Positions 34,469 to 43,361 of a stretch of DNA of 62,954 nucleotides are shown here, one piece after another. The position numbers were made by a program, and so were the translations under genes. Position 1 is the first letter of the stretch. The number at the start of each line of letters is the position of its first letter. The stretch is taken from positions 1-62,954 of the forward strand of contig SSFF01000007.1 in NCBI GenBank assembly GCA_008015235.1. The letters are read 5' to 3'. Source of the DNA: Rhodoferax sp. Lineage in GTDB: Bacteria > Pseudomonadota > Gammaproteobacteria > Burkholderiales > Burkholderiaceae_C. The notes beneath the pieces are model-generated. The model was not told the origin of the DNA. It made no database searches and was given only the letters and a program-made list of their open reading frames with translations.

Positions 34469-35703
34469 CAATGCCCTCTATTTTTGCTATGAATATGATA
34501 GCCATCTACGCAATATACAAGCGGGCTAGGCATTGTTTTCATGCTTTTTCTGGTGCCTTGTGGCGGCCTTTTTCAGTCCCTTGGTTGTGGGGGCTGGCTT
34601 TGTTGGCGGTCTTGTCCGGGTGTGCGCAAGTGCCGCGTGGTGGGGCGTGGGAGGCGCCGGTTCCGGCGGTTGGCACCGCTCCCGCTCCGGTAGCGCCTGC
34701 CGGTGCTGCAACCTTGCAGCAAACCCAGTCGCGCTGGGTGGCTGCGGATTGGGGCGAACTGCCGGGGTGGAACGACGACCGGCTGTTTGAGGCTTGGAAC
34801 GCCTGGATCAAGAGTTGCGAGAAACCGCAGCCACCGTTTGCCGCGCTGTGTGCGCAGGTGCGGCGCCTGAGCATTGCCAGCGAGGACGAGCAGCGCCAGT
34901 GGATGCAGGAGCGCTTGCAGCCATACCGTGTCGAGAGCCTGCAGGGTGAGAGGCGCGGGCTATTGACAGCTTACTTTGAACCTGTGCTTGAGGCAAGTCG
35001 TGAGCCTACGCCTAAATTTAGCGCCCCAGTTTATGCTGTTCCTGCGGGGCTGGTGCCGAAAAGACCATGGTATACGCGCCAGGAAATTGATACTTTGCCG
35101 GACGTGCAGGCGGCGTTGGCAAACAAGGTCATTGCATATCTCACCGACCCAGTTGAAGTGTTGATGGTGCAGGTCCAGGGTTCTGCGCGAGTGCGTATGA
35201 CGCAGCCGGATGGCAGCGTGCGGTTTGTCCGACTTGCTTATGCAGGTTCTAATGAACAACCTTATCGTCCAATCGGGCAATGGCTATTGGAGCAGGGCTT
35301 GGTAAAGGACGCTTCGTGGCCGGGTATTCGTGCGTGGCTGGCGAAGAATCCCCAGCGCCAGCAAGAGCTGTTATGGACGAATCCGCGGGTGGTTTTTTTT
35401 AAGGAACTACCGCTGTCCGATTTAGATGCGGCTTTCGGACCTCCTGGTGCGCAGGGTGTGGCGCTGACGCCGGGGCGCTCCATCGCGGTCGACCCCGGAT
35501 CGATTCCCTACGGCACACCGGTTTGGATCAGCAGCGAAGGACCGATGCAAGGCCTGCAGAAACTGGTGCTTGCACAGGACACCGGCAAAGCCATCACTGG
35601 TGCCGTACGCGCGGATTATTTTGTCGGTTGGGGGGCCGAGGCCGGGGCATTGGCGGGGCGCTTAAGGCAAACCCTACAAATGTGGATTTTGTGGCCAAAG
35701 TAA
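34465..35703 (+). CDS. mltA: Membrane-bound lytic murein transglycosylase A (lipoprotein)
   Basis: Up to 412 aa. A lipobox LSGC closes the hydrophobic stretch LWGLALLAVLSGC near residues 42-54; the mature part has an MltA barrel domain (about 110-300) and a C-terminal 3D domain with the catalytic Asp in LVLAQDTGKAITGAVRADYF. It cleaves peptidoglycan to 1,6-anhydro products at the outer membrane. The first 26 codons are odd: they overlap copy 3 of the palindromic element (34486-34528). The true start could be ATG 34465, ATG 34471 or a later TTG at 34558; no good ribosome site decides it. Confidence 0.93.
   Translation: MTMPSIFAMNMIAIYAIYKRARHCFHAFSGALWRPFSVPWLWGLALLAVLSGCAQVPRGGAWEAPVPAVGTAPAPVAPAGAATLQQTQSRWVAADWGELPGWNDDRLFEAWNAWIKSCEKPQPPFAALCAQVRRLSIASEDEQRQWMQERLQPYRVESLQGERRGLLTAYFEPVLEASREPTPKFSAPVYAVPAGLVPKRPWYTRQEIDTLPDVQAALANKVIAYLTDPVEVLMVQVQGSARVRMTQPDGSVRFVRLAYAGSNEQPYRPIGQWLLEQGLVKDASWPGIRAWLAKNPQRQQELLWTNPRVVFFKELPLSDLDAAFGPPGAQGVALTPGRSIAVDPGSIPYGTPVWISSEGPMQGLQKLVLAQDTGKAITGAVRADYFVGWGAEAGALAGRLRQTLQMWILWPK
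34486..34528 (+). repeat. Palindromic dispersed element, copy 3
   Basis: GCTAT-N8-TAGC-N4-TACGCA-N8-GCGGGCTA, exactly the spacing of copy 1 (22154). It lies at the amidase-mltA junction and is read through in frame by the predicted mltA N-terminus. TAGCC (34499-34503) can pair with GGCTA (34524-34528), with CGC/GCG inside. Confidence 0.75.
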
Positions 35704-35766
35704 GAAAGATCGCGTTACCATGTATTCCGTTGCAGACGGCACAGGCGCTCCATCGAGGGACATTCC

Positions 35767-36729
35767 ATGAGCAAAGAGTTACGTGAAATTGACGAGAGAA
35801 CCAACCTCACCGGCAACAGCATGTTCGAGTTGCTGTTGTTCCGATTGGGGGAGGCGCCGGGTGGCCAGGATCGCCGCGAACTCTTCGGCATCAATGTGTT
35901 CAAGGTGCGCGAAATTCTGGTCATGCCCGAGATCACGGTCATGGTCAATGCGCCGCAGCATGTGATGGGCATTGCCAATGTGCGCGGCCAGATGATTCCG
36001 GTCATCAACCTCGCGGCCATTACCGGTTGCAACCCGACCAAGGGTTTGGGCATCTTGCTGGTGACCGAGTTCGCCCGCACCACGCAGGCGTTTGCTGTAG
36101 AGGAAGTCAATGAAATCGTGCGCCTGGGGTGGAAGCACGTGCTGTCTGCCGAGGGCAATGGCGGTGGCCTGGTGACCAGCATCGCGCGGCTGGATGGCGA
36201 TGCCGAGAACACCCGCTTGGCCCAGGTACTGGACGTCGAGCAGATCCTGCGCGATGTCTTCCCGGAGCAGCACAAGGGCGTACAAGACGGCGAGGAAGTC
36301 CACAAGATCAAGTTGCCACCAGGCACCGTGGTGCTGGCGGCCGACGATTCGGCAGTGGCGCGCATGATGATCGAGGAAGGCCTCAAGGCCATGGGTATTC
36401 CCTACATCATGACCAAGACCGGCAAGGAGGCGTGGGAGCGCATCCAAACCATTGCGGACGAGGCCAAGAAAGAGGGCAAGTCGGTGCGCGACAAGGTGGC
36501 GCTGGTGCTGACCGATCTGGAAATGCCGGAAATGGACGGCTTCACCCTTACCCGCAATCTCAAGCAGGACGGGCGCTTCAACAGCGTGCCAGTCGTCATC
36601 CATTCATCATTGACCGGCACCACCAATGAGAGCCATGTGAAATCGGTGGGTGCCGACGCCTACATTGCCAAGTTCCACGCCGACGAATTGGGCAGCACCA
36701 TTCGCGACGTGCTCTCGCGCGCACGCTGA
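35767..36729 (+). CDS. cheV: Chemotaxis coupling protein CheV (CheW-REC fusion)
   Basis: 320 aa. A CheW-like domain (about 15-165; ELFGINVFKVREIL, MGIANVRGQMIPVINL) joined to a receiver domain (about 180-315) with the acidic pair in VVLAADDSAVARMM and the phospho-acceptor Asp in LVLTDLEMPEMDGF. CheV links receptors to CheA and acts as a phosphate sink or adaptor. It stands alone here, 17 kb from the chemosensory cluster at 54131. GAGGGA precedes the ATG by about 7 bases. A terminator follows. Confidence 0.96.
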   Translation: MSKELREIDERTNLTGNSMFELLLFRLGEAPGGQDRRELFGINVFKVREILVMPEITVMVNAPQHVMGIANVRGQMIPVINLAAITGCNPTKGLGILLVTEFARTTQAFAVEEVNEIVRLGWKHVLSAEGNGGGLVTSIARLDGDAENTRLAQVLDVEQILRDVFPEQHKGVQDGEEVHKIKLPPGTVVLAADDSAVARMMIEEGLKAMGIPYIMTKTGKEAWERIQTIADEAKKEGKSVRDKVALVLTDLEMPEMDGFTLTRNLKQDGRFNSVPVVIHSSLTGTTNESHVKSVGADAYIAKFHADELGSTIRDVLSRAR

Positions 36730-36749
36730 CCGCAGCTGATTTCTGACCT

Positions 36750-36778
36750 GAAAACGCCCCGCCCAGCGGGGTGTTTTC
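36750..36778. terminator. Bidirectional terminator between cheV and the Lrp gene
   Basis: GAAAACGCCCCG paired with CGGGGTGTTTTC (one mismatch) around a short CCCAG loop. It lies between convergent genes and overlaps the last bases of the Lrp gene. A/T runs on both sides would serve either strand. Confidence 0.85.
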
Positions 36779-37268
36779 ATTGGGGAGCCACCTGGGTGCG
36801 AAGGTGGCCCAGGGGCAGCCCGGTGCTGGCCTTGATCTCGCCCAGCGAGAAGCTGGTGCGCAGGTCTTTCACATTGGGCAGGTTGATGAGTACATCGCGC
36901 GCGAACTGGCTGAAGGTCTGCAGGTCCTGGCTGACCACCTGGAGTTCAAAGGTTCCGGTGCCGCTGATGTAGTGGCAGCGCACCACCTCAGGGATGTTGC
37001 GCAGGGTTTCCTCCAGCGCCCGTAGCACATCGCCCGCATTGCGGTCGGCATCCAGCCGCACAAAGGCCAGCACGCCCAGCCCGATCTTGAGGCGGTCGAT
37101 TTCTGCATGGTAGCCCTTGATGTAGCCGGCTTCTTCCAGCGCCCGCACGCGCCGCCAGCAGGGCGCAGCACTCAGGCCCACACGGTTGGCCAGCTCGGCA
37201 TTGCTCAGACGCCCATCGTTCTGAAGGTGTTCGAGTATGGCCAGGTCAAATTTGTCCAATTCATTCAT
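36777..37268 (-). CDS. Lrp/AsnC family transcriptional regulator
   Basis: 163 aa from ATG 37268 (MNELDKFDLAILEHLQNDGR), the natural start for the family; the frame is open for 28 more codons upstream. An N-terminal winged helix-turn-helix (about 5-60; LSNAELANRVGLSAAPCWRR) and a C-terminal RAM ligand-binding domain (about 70-150). It is divergent from the indolepyruvate oxidoreductase gene, so it probably senses an aromatic or branched-chain amino acid and controls that gene. An inverted repeat in the shared gap is a candidate operator. Confidence 0.94.
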   Translation of the reverse strand: MNELDKFDLAILEHLQNDGRLSNAELANRVGLSAAPCWRRVRALEEAGYIKGYHAEIDRLKIGLGVLAFVRLDADRNAGDVLRALEETLRNIPEVVRCHYISGTGTFELQVVSQDLQTFSQFARDVLINLPNVKDLRTSFSLGEIKASTGLPLGHLRTQVAPQ

Positions 37269-37292
37269 ATATGCGACTTTTTTAGCAATTAT

Positions 37293-37326
37293 CTTTCTTT
37301 GCAGCGGGTTTGTGGCGCAAAGAAAG
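37293..37326. promoter_or_regulatory. Inverted repeat in the lrp-ior divergent gap (candidate operator)
   Basis: CTTTCTTTGC (37293-37302) and its perfect reverse complement GCAAAGAAAG (37317-37326), with a 14-base spacer. Centre-to-centre the arms are 24 bases apart, a little over two helical turns, fitting a dimeric regulator. It lies 24 bases upstream of the lrp start and 104 bases upstream of ior. The role as an Lrp operator is inference; a leader hairpin is the alternative. Confidence 0.5.
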
Positions 37327-37430
37327 AAAAGACATATCAGCCCCTGCGGCATACACTATTCTTTCCACTAGACGCTGTCGCCTATCGGGGCGGGGCGTCT
37401 GCCAGCCTGTCATTCCCCTAAGACACGGAG

Positions 37431-40400
37431 ATGCCCATGAATGCACCCCTCAGCCCCGATTCCACGCAAGCGATGCACGATGCGCTGGGCCAGACCACGC
37501 TGGACGACAAATACGTTCGCAATGACGGCCGGGTGTTCATGAGCGGCGTGCAGGCCCTGGTGCGCCTGCCCATGGTGCAGCGCCTGCGCGATCAGCGCCA
37601 GGGCTTGAACACGGCAGGCTTCATCAGCGGTTACCGCGGGTCCCCGTTGGGCGGTTACGACCAGGCCCTGGTGGCGGCCAAAAAACACCTCGATGCAAAC
37701 CACATCGTGTTCCAACCCGGTGTAAACGAAGAGTTGGGCGCCACGGCGGTCTGGGGTACGCAGCAACTGGACCTGTACCCCGAGAAGCGCAAGTACGACG
37801 GGGTGTTCGGTATCTGGTACGGCAAGGGGCCCGGTGTGGACCGTTGCTCGGACGTGTTCAAACATGCCAACATGGCCGGCACTGCCCGCCACGGTGGCGT
37901 CATCGCCATTGCCGGGGACGACCACATCAGCAAGAGTTCGACGGCTGCGCATCAGAGCGACCACATCTTCAAGGCCTGCGGGCTTCCGGTGTTTTTTCCG
38001 TCGGACGTGCAGGGCATTCTGGACATGGGCTTGCATGCCCTGGCCATGAGCCGTTTCTCGGGCGTTTGGGCGGGAGTCAAGACCATCCAGGAGGTGGTCG
38101 AATCCTCGGCCTCGGTGGAGGCAGACCCGGACCGCGTGCGCATCATCTTGCCCGAAGACTTCCAGATGCCCGAAGGCGGTTTGCACATCCGCTGGCCCGA
38201 TGCGCCGCTGGAGCAGGAAGCGCGGCTCATGGACTACAAGTGGTACGCCGCCTTGGCCTATGTGCGCGCGAACAAGCTCAACTACAACGTGGTGGCCACG
38301 GCGCAGGACCGTTTTGGCATCATCGCCAGCGGCAAGGCCTTCAACGACACACGCCAGGCCCTCATCGATCTGGGGCTGGACGACGCCACCTGTCGGCGCC
38401 TCGGTATCCGGGTGCACAAGGTCAATGTGGTCTGGCCGCTGGAAGCCACCATTACCCGCGATTTCGCAGAAGGTTTGCAGGAAATTCTGGTGGTGGAGGA
38501 GAAACGCCAGGTCATCGAATACCAGCTCAAGGAAGAACTTTACAACTGGCGAAGTGACGTGCGTCCCAATGTGCTGGGCAAGTTCGATGAGCCCGAAGGC
38601 GACAGCACCGGAGGCGAATGGAGCCGCCCGAACCCGAGCGACAACTGGCTGTTGCGCGCCAAGGCCGATCTGACGCCGGCCATCATCGCCAAGGCGATTG
38701 CCAAACGCCTGACCAAGCTCGGAGTGCCTGAAGACGTGGCGCAACGCATGCAGACTCGCTTGGCTGTCATTGGGGACAAGGAGCGTGCCGCCTTGCAGGT
38801 GACAGGACCAGCCAATGACCGCACGCCCTGGTTCTGCAGCGGCTGCCCGCACAACACCAGCACCCGCGTGCCCGAAGGCTCGCGCGCCGTGGCCGGCATT
38901 GGTTGCCACTACATGACGGTCTGGATGGACCGCAGCACCGCGACTTTTACCCAGATGGGCGGCGAAGGGGTGACCTGGGTGGGACAGCAGCCTTTTACCC
39001 AGGAAAAGCACATCTTTGCCAATCTGGGCGATGGCACCTATTTCCACAGTGGCCTGTTGGCCATCCGGCAGAGCATTGCCGCCGGCGTCAACATCACCTA
39101 CAAGGTTCTTTACAACGACGCCGTGGCCATGACCGGTGGCCAACGCGTGGGCGAGCGCGCCGAAGGGCACACCGTGCTGCAGATCATGAACAGCCTGAAG
39201 TCCGAAGGTGTTACGGCCCTTGCCATCGTGACGGACGATCCCTCCAAATACGACGGAGTGGCCCTCGCTGATGGCGTGCTGGTGCACCACCGCGATGAAT
39301 TGGACCGCATCCAACGTGAGTTCCGTGAGATTGCCGGTACCTCGGCCATCATCTACGACCAGACCTGCGCTACCGAAAAGCGCCGTCGCCGCAAGCGCGG
39401 CACCATGGTCGAGCCCGACAAGCGCGTGGTCATCAATGAATTGGTGTGCGAAGGCTGTGGTGATTGCGGTGTGCAGTCCAACTGCCTGAGCATTGAGCCG
39501 CTGGAAACCGAGTTCGGGCGCAAACGCAGCATCAACCAGAACAGTTGCAACAAGGATTTTTCTTGCGTCAAAGGTTTCTGCCCGAGCTTCGTCACCGTCC
39601 AGGGCGGCACGCTCAAGAAAGCGGCGCGCAAAACGGCTGGGGCACTGTCCAGCCAGCCAGAGCTGCCGCTTCCTACCTTGCCGCCCACTGAGCAGGCCTG
39701 GGGCATCGTGGTTGGTGGTGTCGGCGGTACTGGTGTCATCACCATCGGGCAGCTGCTGGGCATGGCCGCCCACCTGGAGGGCAAGGGGGTGGTCACGCAG
39801 GATGCAGGGGGCTTGGCGCAGAAGGGTGGCGCCACTTGGAGCCATATCCAGATTGCGGATACGCCCGAGGCCATCTTCACCACCAAGGTCGACATGGCCA
39901 AGGCCGACCTCATCATCGGCTGCGACGCCATCGTGGCGGCCAACAAGGCCACCTTGGCGGCGATGCAGTCGGGGCGCACCTTCGTAGCACTCAACACGCA
40001 CACCACGCCGACGGCATCGTTTGTCCGCAATACCGAATGGCAGTTCCCGTCCGGCAGCTGCGAGCAGGCCATCGCCGCCGCGGTGGGGGCCGACAGCCTG
40101 GGCGTGCTCGACGCCGAATTCGTGGCGGTGCAGGCGCTTGGGGACTCCATCTACGCGAACCCCTTGTTGCTGGGCTACGCATGGCAGCAGGGGCGCGTGC
40201 CGCTGCGTCTGGAGGCTATCTTGCGTGCCATGGAGCTCAATGGCGTGCAGGTAGAGCGCAACAAGGCCGCGTTCCAGTGGGGGCGCCAGTGCGCACACGA
40301 TCTGGCGGCTGTGATGACGCAGTTCGAAACCCGGCAGGTAGTGCAGATCGTCAAGAAACCCTCTCTGGCCGAGATGGTGGCCAAGCGGGTTGAGTTCCTC

Positions 40401-40982
40401 ACGGCCTACCAGAATGCCGCTTACGCCCAGTCCTACGCCGACTTTGTCGAGCAGGTGCGCACAGCCGAGGCGCCGCTGGGCAAGAGCCTGTTGTCGGAGG
40501 CCGTGGCGCGCTACCTGTTCAAGCTGATGGCCTACAAGGACGAGTATGAGGTGGCACGCCTGCACACCGGTGCCGCATTCACTGCCCAGCTGTCGGCCAT
40601 GTTCGAAGGCGACTATCGCCTGCAGTACCACATGGCACCGCCCCTGCTGGGCAAGCGCAATGCGCAAGGTGACTTCCAGAAGCAGACCTATGGCGGCTGG
40701 ATGCAGCCGGTCATGCGGGGACTGGCGGCCTGCAAGGGCCTGCGTGGCAGCGTTTGGGATATCTTTGGCTACAGCGAGGAAAGGCGCCAGGAGCGGGCAT
40801 TGATCGCCCAGTACCGTAGTGCCATTGAAGAACTGTTGCCGCGCTTGCGGGCGGACAACCTGGATGCGGCGTTGGCATTTGCCCGCTTGCCCGAGAACCT
40901 GCGCGGCTATGGCCACGTCAAGGCCCGCAACCTGGCGGTGCTGCGACAGCAGTGGGATGCGCTATTGGCCAAGGCACGATAG
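37431..40982 (+). CDS. Indolepyruvate ferredoxin oxidoreductase, fused alpha-beta (IorA-IorB type)
   Basis: 1183 aa single-chain enzyme oxidatively decarboxylating aryl- or branched 2-oxo acids to acyl-CoA with ferredoxin. Order: pyrimidine-binding domain (about 25-250), TPP domain (about 440-640; GIGCHYMTVWMDRS, NLGDGTYFHSG, YNDAVAMTGGQ), a ferredoxin-like Cys segment (CEGCGDCGVQSNC, CNKDFSCVKGFCPS), then the gamma-type catalytic domain (GVGGTGVITIGQLLGMAA, TQDAGGLAQKGGATWSH) and a DUF6537-like tail. The oxygen-tolerant fused form is common in aerobic proteobacteria. Divergent from an Lrp regulator, so probably induced by aromatic amino acids. Confidence 0.93.
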   Translation: MPMNAPLSPDSTQAMHDALGQTTLDDKYVRNDGRVFMSGVQALVRLPMVQRLRDQRQGLNTAGFISGYRGSPLGGYDQALVAAKKHLDANHIVFQPGVNEELGATAVWGTQQLDLYPEKRKYDGVFGIWYGKGPGVDRCSDVFKHANMAGTARHGGVIAIAGDDHISKSSTAAHQSDHIFKACGLPVFFPSDVQGILDMGLHALAMSRFSGVWAGVKTIQEVVESSASVEADPDRVRIILPEDFQMPEGGLHIRWPDAPLEQEARLMDYKWYAALAYVRANKLNYNVVATAQDRFGIIASGKAFNDTRQALIDLGLDDATCRRLGIRVHKVNVVWPLEATITRDFAEGLQEILVVEEKRQVIEYQLKEELYNWRSDVRPNVLGKFDEPEGDSTGGEWSRPNPSDNWLLRAKADLTPAIIAKAIAKRLTKLGVPEDVAQRMQTRLAVIGDKERAALQVTGPANDRTPWFCSGCPHNTSTRVPEGSRAVAGIGCHYMTVWMDRSTATFTQMGGEGVTWVGQQPFTQEKHIFANLGDGTYFHSGLLAIRQSIAAGVNITYKVLYNDAVAMTGGQRVGERAEGHTVLQIMNSLKSEGVTALAIVTDDPSKYDGVALADGVLVHHRDELDRIQREFREIAGTSAIIYDQTCATEKRRRRKRGTMVEPDKRVVINELVCEGCGDCGVQSNCLSIEPLETEFGRKRSINQNSCNKDFSCVKGFCPSFVTVQGGTLKKAARKTAGALSSQPELPLPTLPPTEQAWGIVVGGVGGTGVITIGQLLGMAAHLEGKGVVTQDAGGLAQKGGATWSHIQIADTPEAIFTTKVDMAKADLIIGCDAIVAANKATLAAMQSGRTFVALNTHTTPTASFVRNTEWQFPSGSCEQAIAAAVGADSLGVLDAEFVAVQALGDSIYANPLLLGYAWQQGRVPLRLEAILRAMELNGVQVERNKAAFQWGRQCAHDLAAVMTQFETRQVVQIVKKPSLAEMVAKRVEFLTAYQNAAYAQSYADFVEQVRTAEAPLGKSLLSEAVARYLFKLMAYKDEYEVARLHTGAAFTAQLSAMFEGDYRLQYHMAPPLLGKRNAQGDFQKQTYGGWMQPVMRGLAACKGLRGSVWDIFGYSEERRQERALIAQYRSAIEELLPRLRADNLDAALAFARLPENLRGYGHVKARNLAVLRQQWDALLAKAR

Positions 40983-41121
40983 CCCCAGGCGCATTGGGCG
41001 CAAACTCCCGTGGTGGCCGGGCAATTACAATAACCGGTTGCCTGGCTGAAGCGGGCTGTGCGCCTCTGGTGGGCGTGCACCGCATCGGCCTCTTTTGTTT
41101 CGTATTCCCTGGAGTTTGCCT

Positions 41122-41448
41122 GTGTTCATTTCTTCCGCTTACGCCCAAACTGCTGCCGCTGCCGGCGCAGAAGCTCCCTCCACCCTGATGAGCATGCTGC
41201 CCCTGGTGCTCATGTTCGTGGTGCTGTACTTTGTCATGATCCGTCCCCAGATGAAGAAGCAGAAAGAACACAAGACCATGATCGACGCGCTGGCCAAAGG
41301 CGACGAGGTGGTGACTGCAGGTGGTGTGCTGGGCAAGGTCAGCAAGCTGGGCGAAAACTACGTGGGCCTGGAAGTGGCCAGCGGTGTGGACATCCAGATC
41401 CAGCGCAGTGCCGTGGTCCAGGTGCTGCCCAAGGGCTCCATCAAGTAA
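41122..41448 (+). CDS. yajC: Preprotein translocase subunit YajC
   Basis: 108 aa from GTG 41122 (FISSAYAQ), with GGAG 7 bases upstream; a TTG 27 bases earlier is a poorer choice. One membrane helix (LMSMLPLVLMFVVLYFVMI) and a basic cytoplasmic domain (MIRPQMKKQKEHKTM, KGDEVVTAGGVLGKV). It is the accessory subunit of the SecDF-YajC complex and directly precedes secD by 21 bases. The 139-base gap before it shows no clear terminator or promoter. Confidence 0.95.
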   Translation: MFISSAYAQTAAAAGAEAPSTLMSMLPLVLMFVVLYFVMIRPQMKKQKEHKTMIDALAKGDEVVTAGGVLGKVSKLGENYVGLEVASGVDIQIQRSAVVQVLPKGSIK

Positions 41449-41469
41449 CTCCCAAGAAGAAGCGCGATC

Positions 41470-43347
41470 ATGAACCGTTACGCGGTGTGGAAGTACGCGA
41501 TCATCGTGGTCGCGCTGGTGGTGGGGGTGCTCTATACCCTGCCGAATTTCTTTGGTGAGGCGCCTGCTGTCCAGGTCTCCAGTGGCAAGGCCACGGTCAA
41601 GGTGGATACTGGTACGCTGGCCAAAGTTGAGGCTGCATTGGGTGCCGCCGGCCTGCAGCCCGACGTGATCGGGCTCGATGGCATGTCGATCAAGGCACGC
41701 TTCAAGGACACGGACGCCCAGCTCAAGGCCAAGGATGCGGTGCAGAAGGCGCTCAATCCCGATGCGTCCGATCCCGCCTACATCGTGGCCCTCAACCTAC
41801 TGTCGCGTTCGCCGCAGTGGCTGACCTCCCTGCACGCCTTCCCGATGTACCTGGGTCTGGATTTGCGCGGTGGCGTGCACTTCATGCTGCAAGTGGACAT
41901 GCAGGGTGCATTGACCAAGAAGGCAGAGTCGCTCAGTGGTGACTTGCGCTCGGTATTGCGCGAGAAGAACGTGCGCCACGGTGGCATCAGCCGCAACGGC
42001 CAGTCGATCGAGGTCCGCCTGCGCGATGCCGCCACGGCCGAAGCGGCCAGCCGCATCCTGAAAGACCAATTCACTGAACTGGAAACCACCCAAACTACCG
42101 ACGGCACCGACATCAAGCTGGTCTCCACCATCAAGCCGGTGGCCGCGCGCACGGTACAGGAGCAGGCGCTCAAACAGAATATCACCACCCTGCACAACCG
42201 GATCAACGAACTGGGTGTGGCCGAGCCGGTGATCCAGCAGCAGGGGTTGGACCGTATCGTGGTACAGCTGCCCGGCGTGCAGGACACCGCCAAGGCCAAG
42301 GACATTCTGGGACGCACTGCCACGCTGGAGATTCGCATGGTGGAAGACAGCGCCGAAGCGCGCGCTGCAGAGCTGGGTACCGGACCGGTGCCATTTGGCA
42401 CCGAGCGCTACCTGGAGCGTGGGGGGCAGGCCGTCATTGTCAAGAAGCAGGTCATCTTGACCGGTGAAAACCTGACCGATGCCCAACCCGGTTTTGACCA
42501 GCAGACCCAGGAGGCCGCGGTGCACCTGACACTGGACTCCAAAGGCGCACGCATCTTCCGTGATGTGACGCGTGACAGTGTGGGCAAGCGCATGGCCATC
42601 CTCTTATTCGAAAAGGGCAAGGGCGAAGTCGTGACGGCACCGGTGATCCGATCGGAAATCGGCGGAGGGCGCGTGCAGATATCGGGTCGCATGACCTCGG
42701 TCGAAGCGGCCGACACGGCGCTGCTGCTGCGTGCTGGATCTCTGGCTGCACCCATGGAGATCATTGAAGAGCGCACCATTGGCCCGAGCCTGGGTGCTGA
42801 AAACATTGCCAAGGGCTTTGACAGCGTGACCTGGGGTTTTGTGGCGGTGTCTATCTTCATGTGCGTGTACTACATGCTCTTTGGCGTCATCTCCAGCGTG
42901 GCGCTCGCCGTGAACCTGCTGTTGCTGGTGGCCGTGCTGTCGATGCTGCAGGCGACATTGACCTTGCCCGGCATGGCCGCCATGGCCCTGGTGCTGGGCA
43001 TGGCCATCGATTCGAACGTGCTGATCAACGAACGCATCCGCGAAGAGTTGCGCAATGGCGCCTCACCGCAGGCGGCCATCTACACCGGGTACGACCGTGC
43101 CTGGGCCACCATTCTGGATTCCAACGTCACGACCCTGATTGCCGGCCTGGCCTTGTTGGCCTTTGGCTCGGGGCCTGTGCGTGGTTTTGCCGTGGTGCAC
43201 TGCCTGGGTATTTTGACCAGCATGTTCTCGGGCGTGTTCTTCTCGCGGGGCTTGGTTAACCTGTGGTACGGCCGCCAGAAGAAACTCAAGACGGTGTCCA
43301 TTGGTACGGTCTGGAAACCTGCATCTGAAGCCGACGCGGCAAACTGA
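41470..43347 (+). CDS. secD: Protein translocase subunit SecD
   Basis: 625 aa, normal length. An N-terminal membrane helix (YAIIVVALVVGVLYTLPNFF), a large periplasmic domain (MYLGLDLRGGVHFMLQVD; the D1/G1 motif), and five C-terminal helices with LGMAIDSNVLINERIREEL. With SecF it uses the proton gradient to pull translocated proteins out of SecYEG. The gene is in the order yajC-secD-secF, and 14 bases separate it from secF. Confidence 0.98.
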   Translation: MNRYAVWKYAIIVVALVVGVLYTLPNFFGEAPAVQVSSGKATVKVDTGTLAKVEAALGAAGLQPDVIGLDGMSIKARFKDTDAQLKAKDAVQKALNPDASDPAYIVALNLLSRSPQWLTSLHAFPMYLGLDLRGGVHFMLQVDMQGALTKKAESLSGDLRSVLREKNVRHGGISRNGQSIEVRLRDAATAEAASRILKDQFTELETTQTTDGTDIKLVSTIKPVAARTVQEQALKQNITTLHNRINELGVAEPVIQQQGLDRIVVQLPGVQDTAKAKDILGRTATLEIRMVEDSAEARAAELGTGPVPFGTERYLERGGQAVIVKKQVILTGENLTDAQPGFDQQTQEAAVHLTLDSKGARIFRDVTRDSVGKRMAILLFEKGKGEVVTAPVIRSEIGGGRVQISGRMTSVEAADTALLLRAGSLAAPMEIIEERTIGPSLGAENIAKGFDSVTWGFVAVSIFMCVYYMLFGVISSVALAVNLLLLVAVLSMLQATLTLPGMAAMALVLGMAIDSNVLINERIREELRNGASPQAAIYTGYDRAWATILDSNVTTLIAGLALLAFGSGPVRGFAVVHCLGILTSMFSGVFFSRGLVNLWYGRQKKLKTVSIGTVWKPASEADAAN

Positions 43348-43361
43348 GACGAGAGACTGAC

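Noticed and set aside
37410..40916. Minus-strand open frame of 1168 codons opposite the indolepyruvate oxidoreductase gene
   Set aside because: Shadow of a well-supported gene; low-complexity His/Arg-rich translation without family resemblance.
41051..41058. GCGGGCTG upstream of yajC as part of an element
   Set aside because: The GCTAT and TAGC blocks are not found at the required distances upstream.
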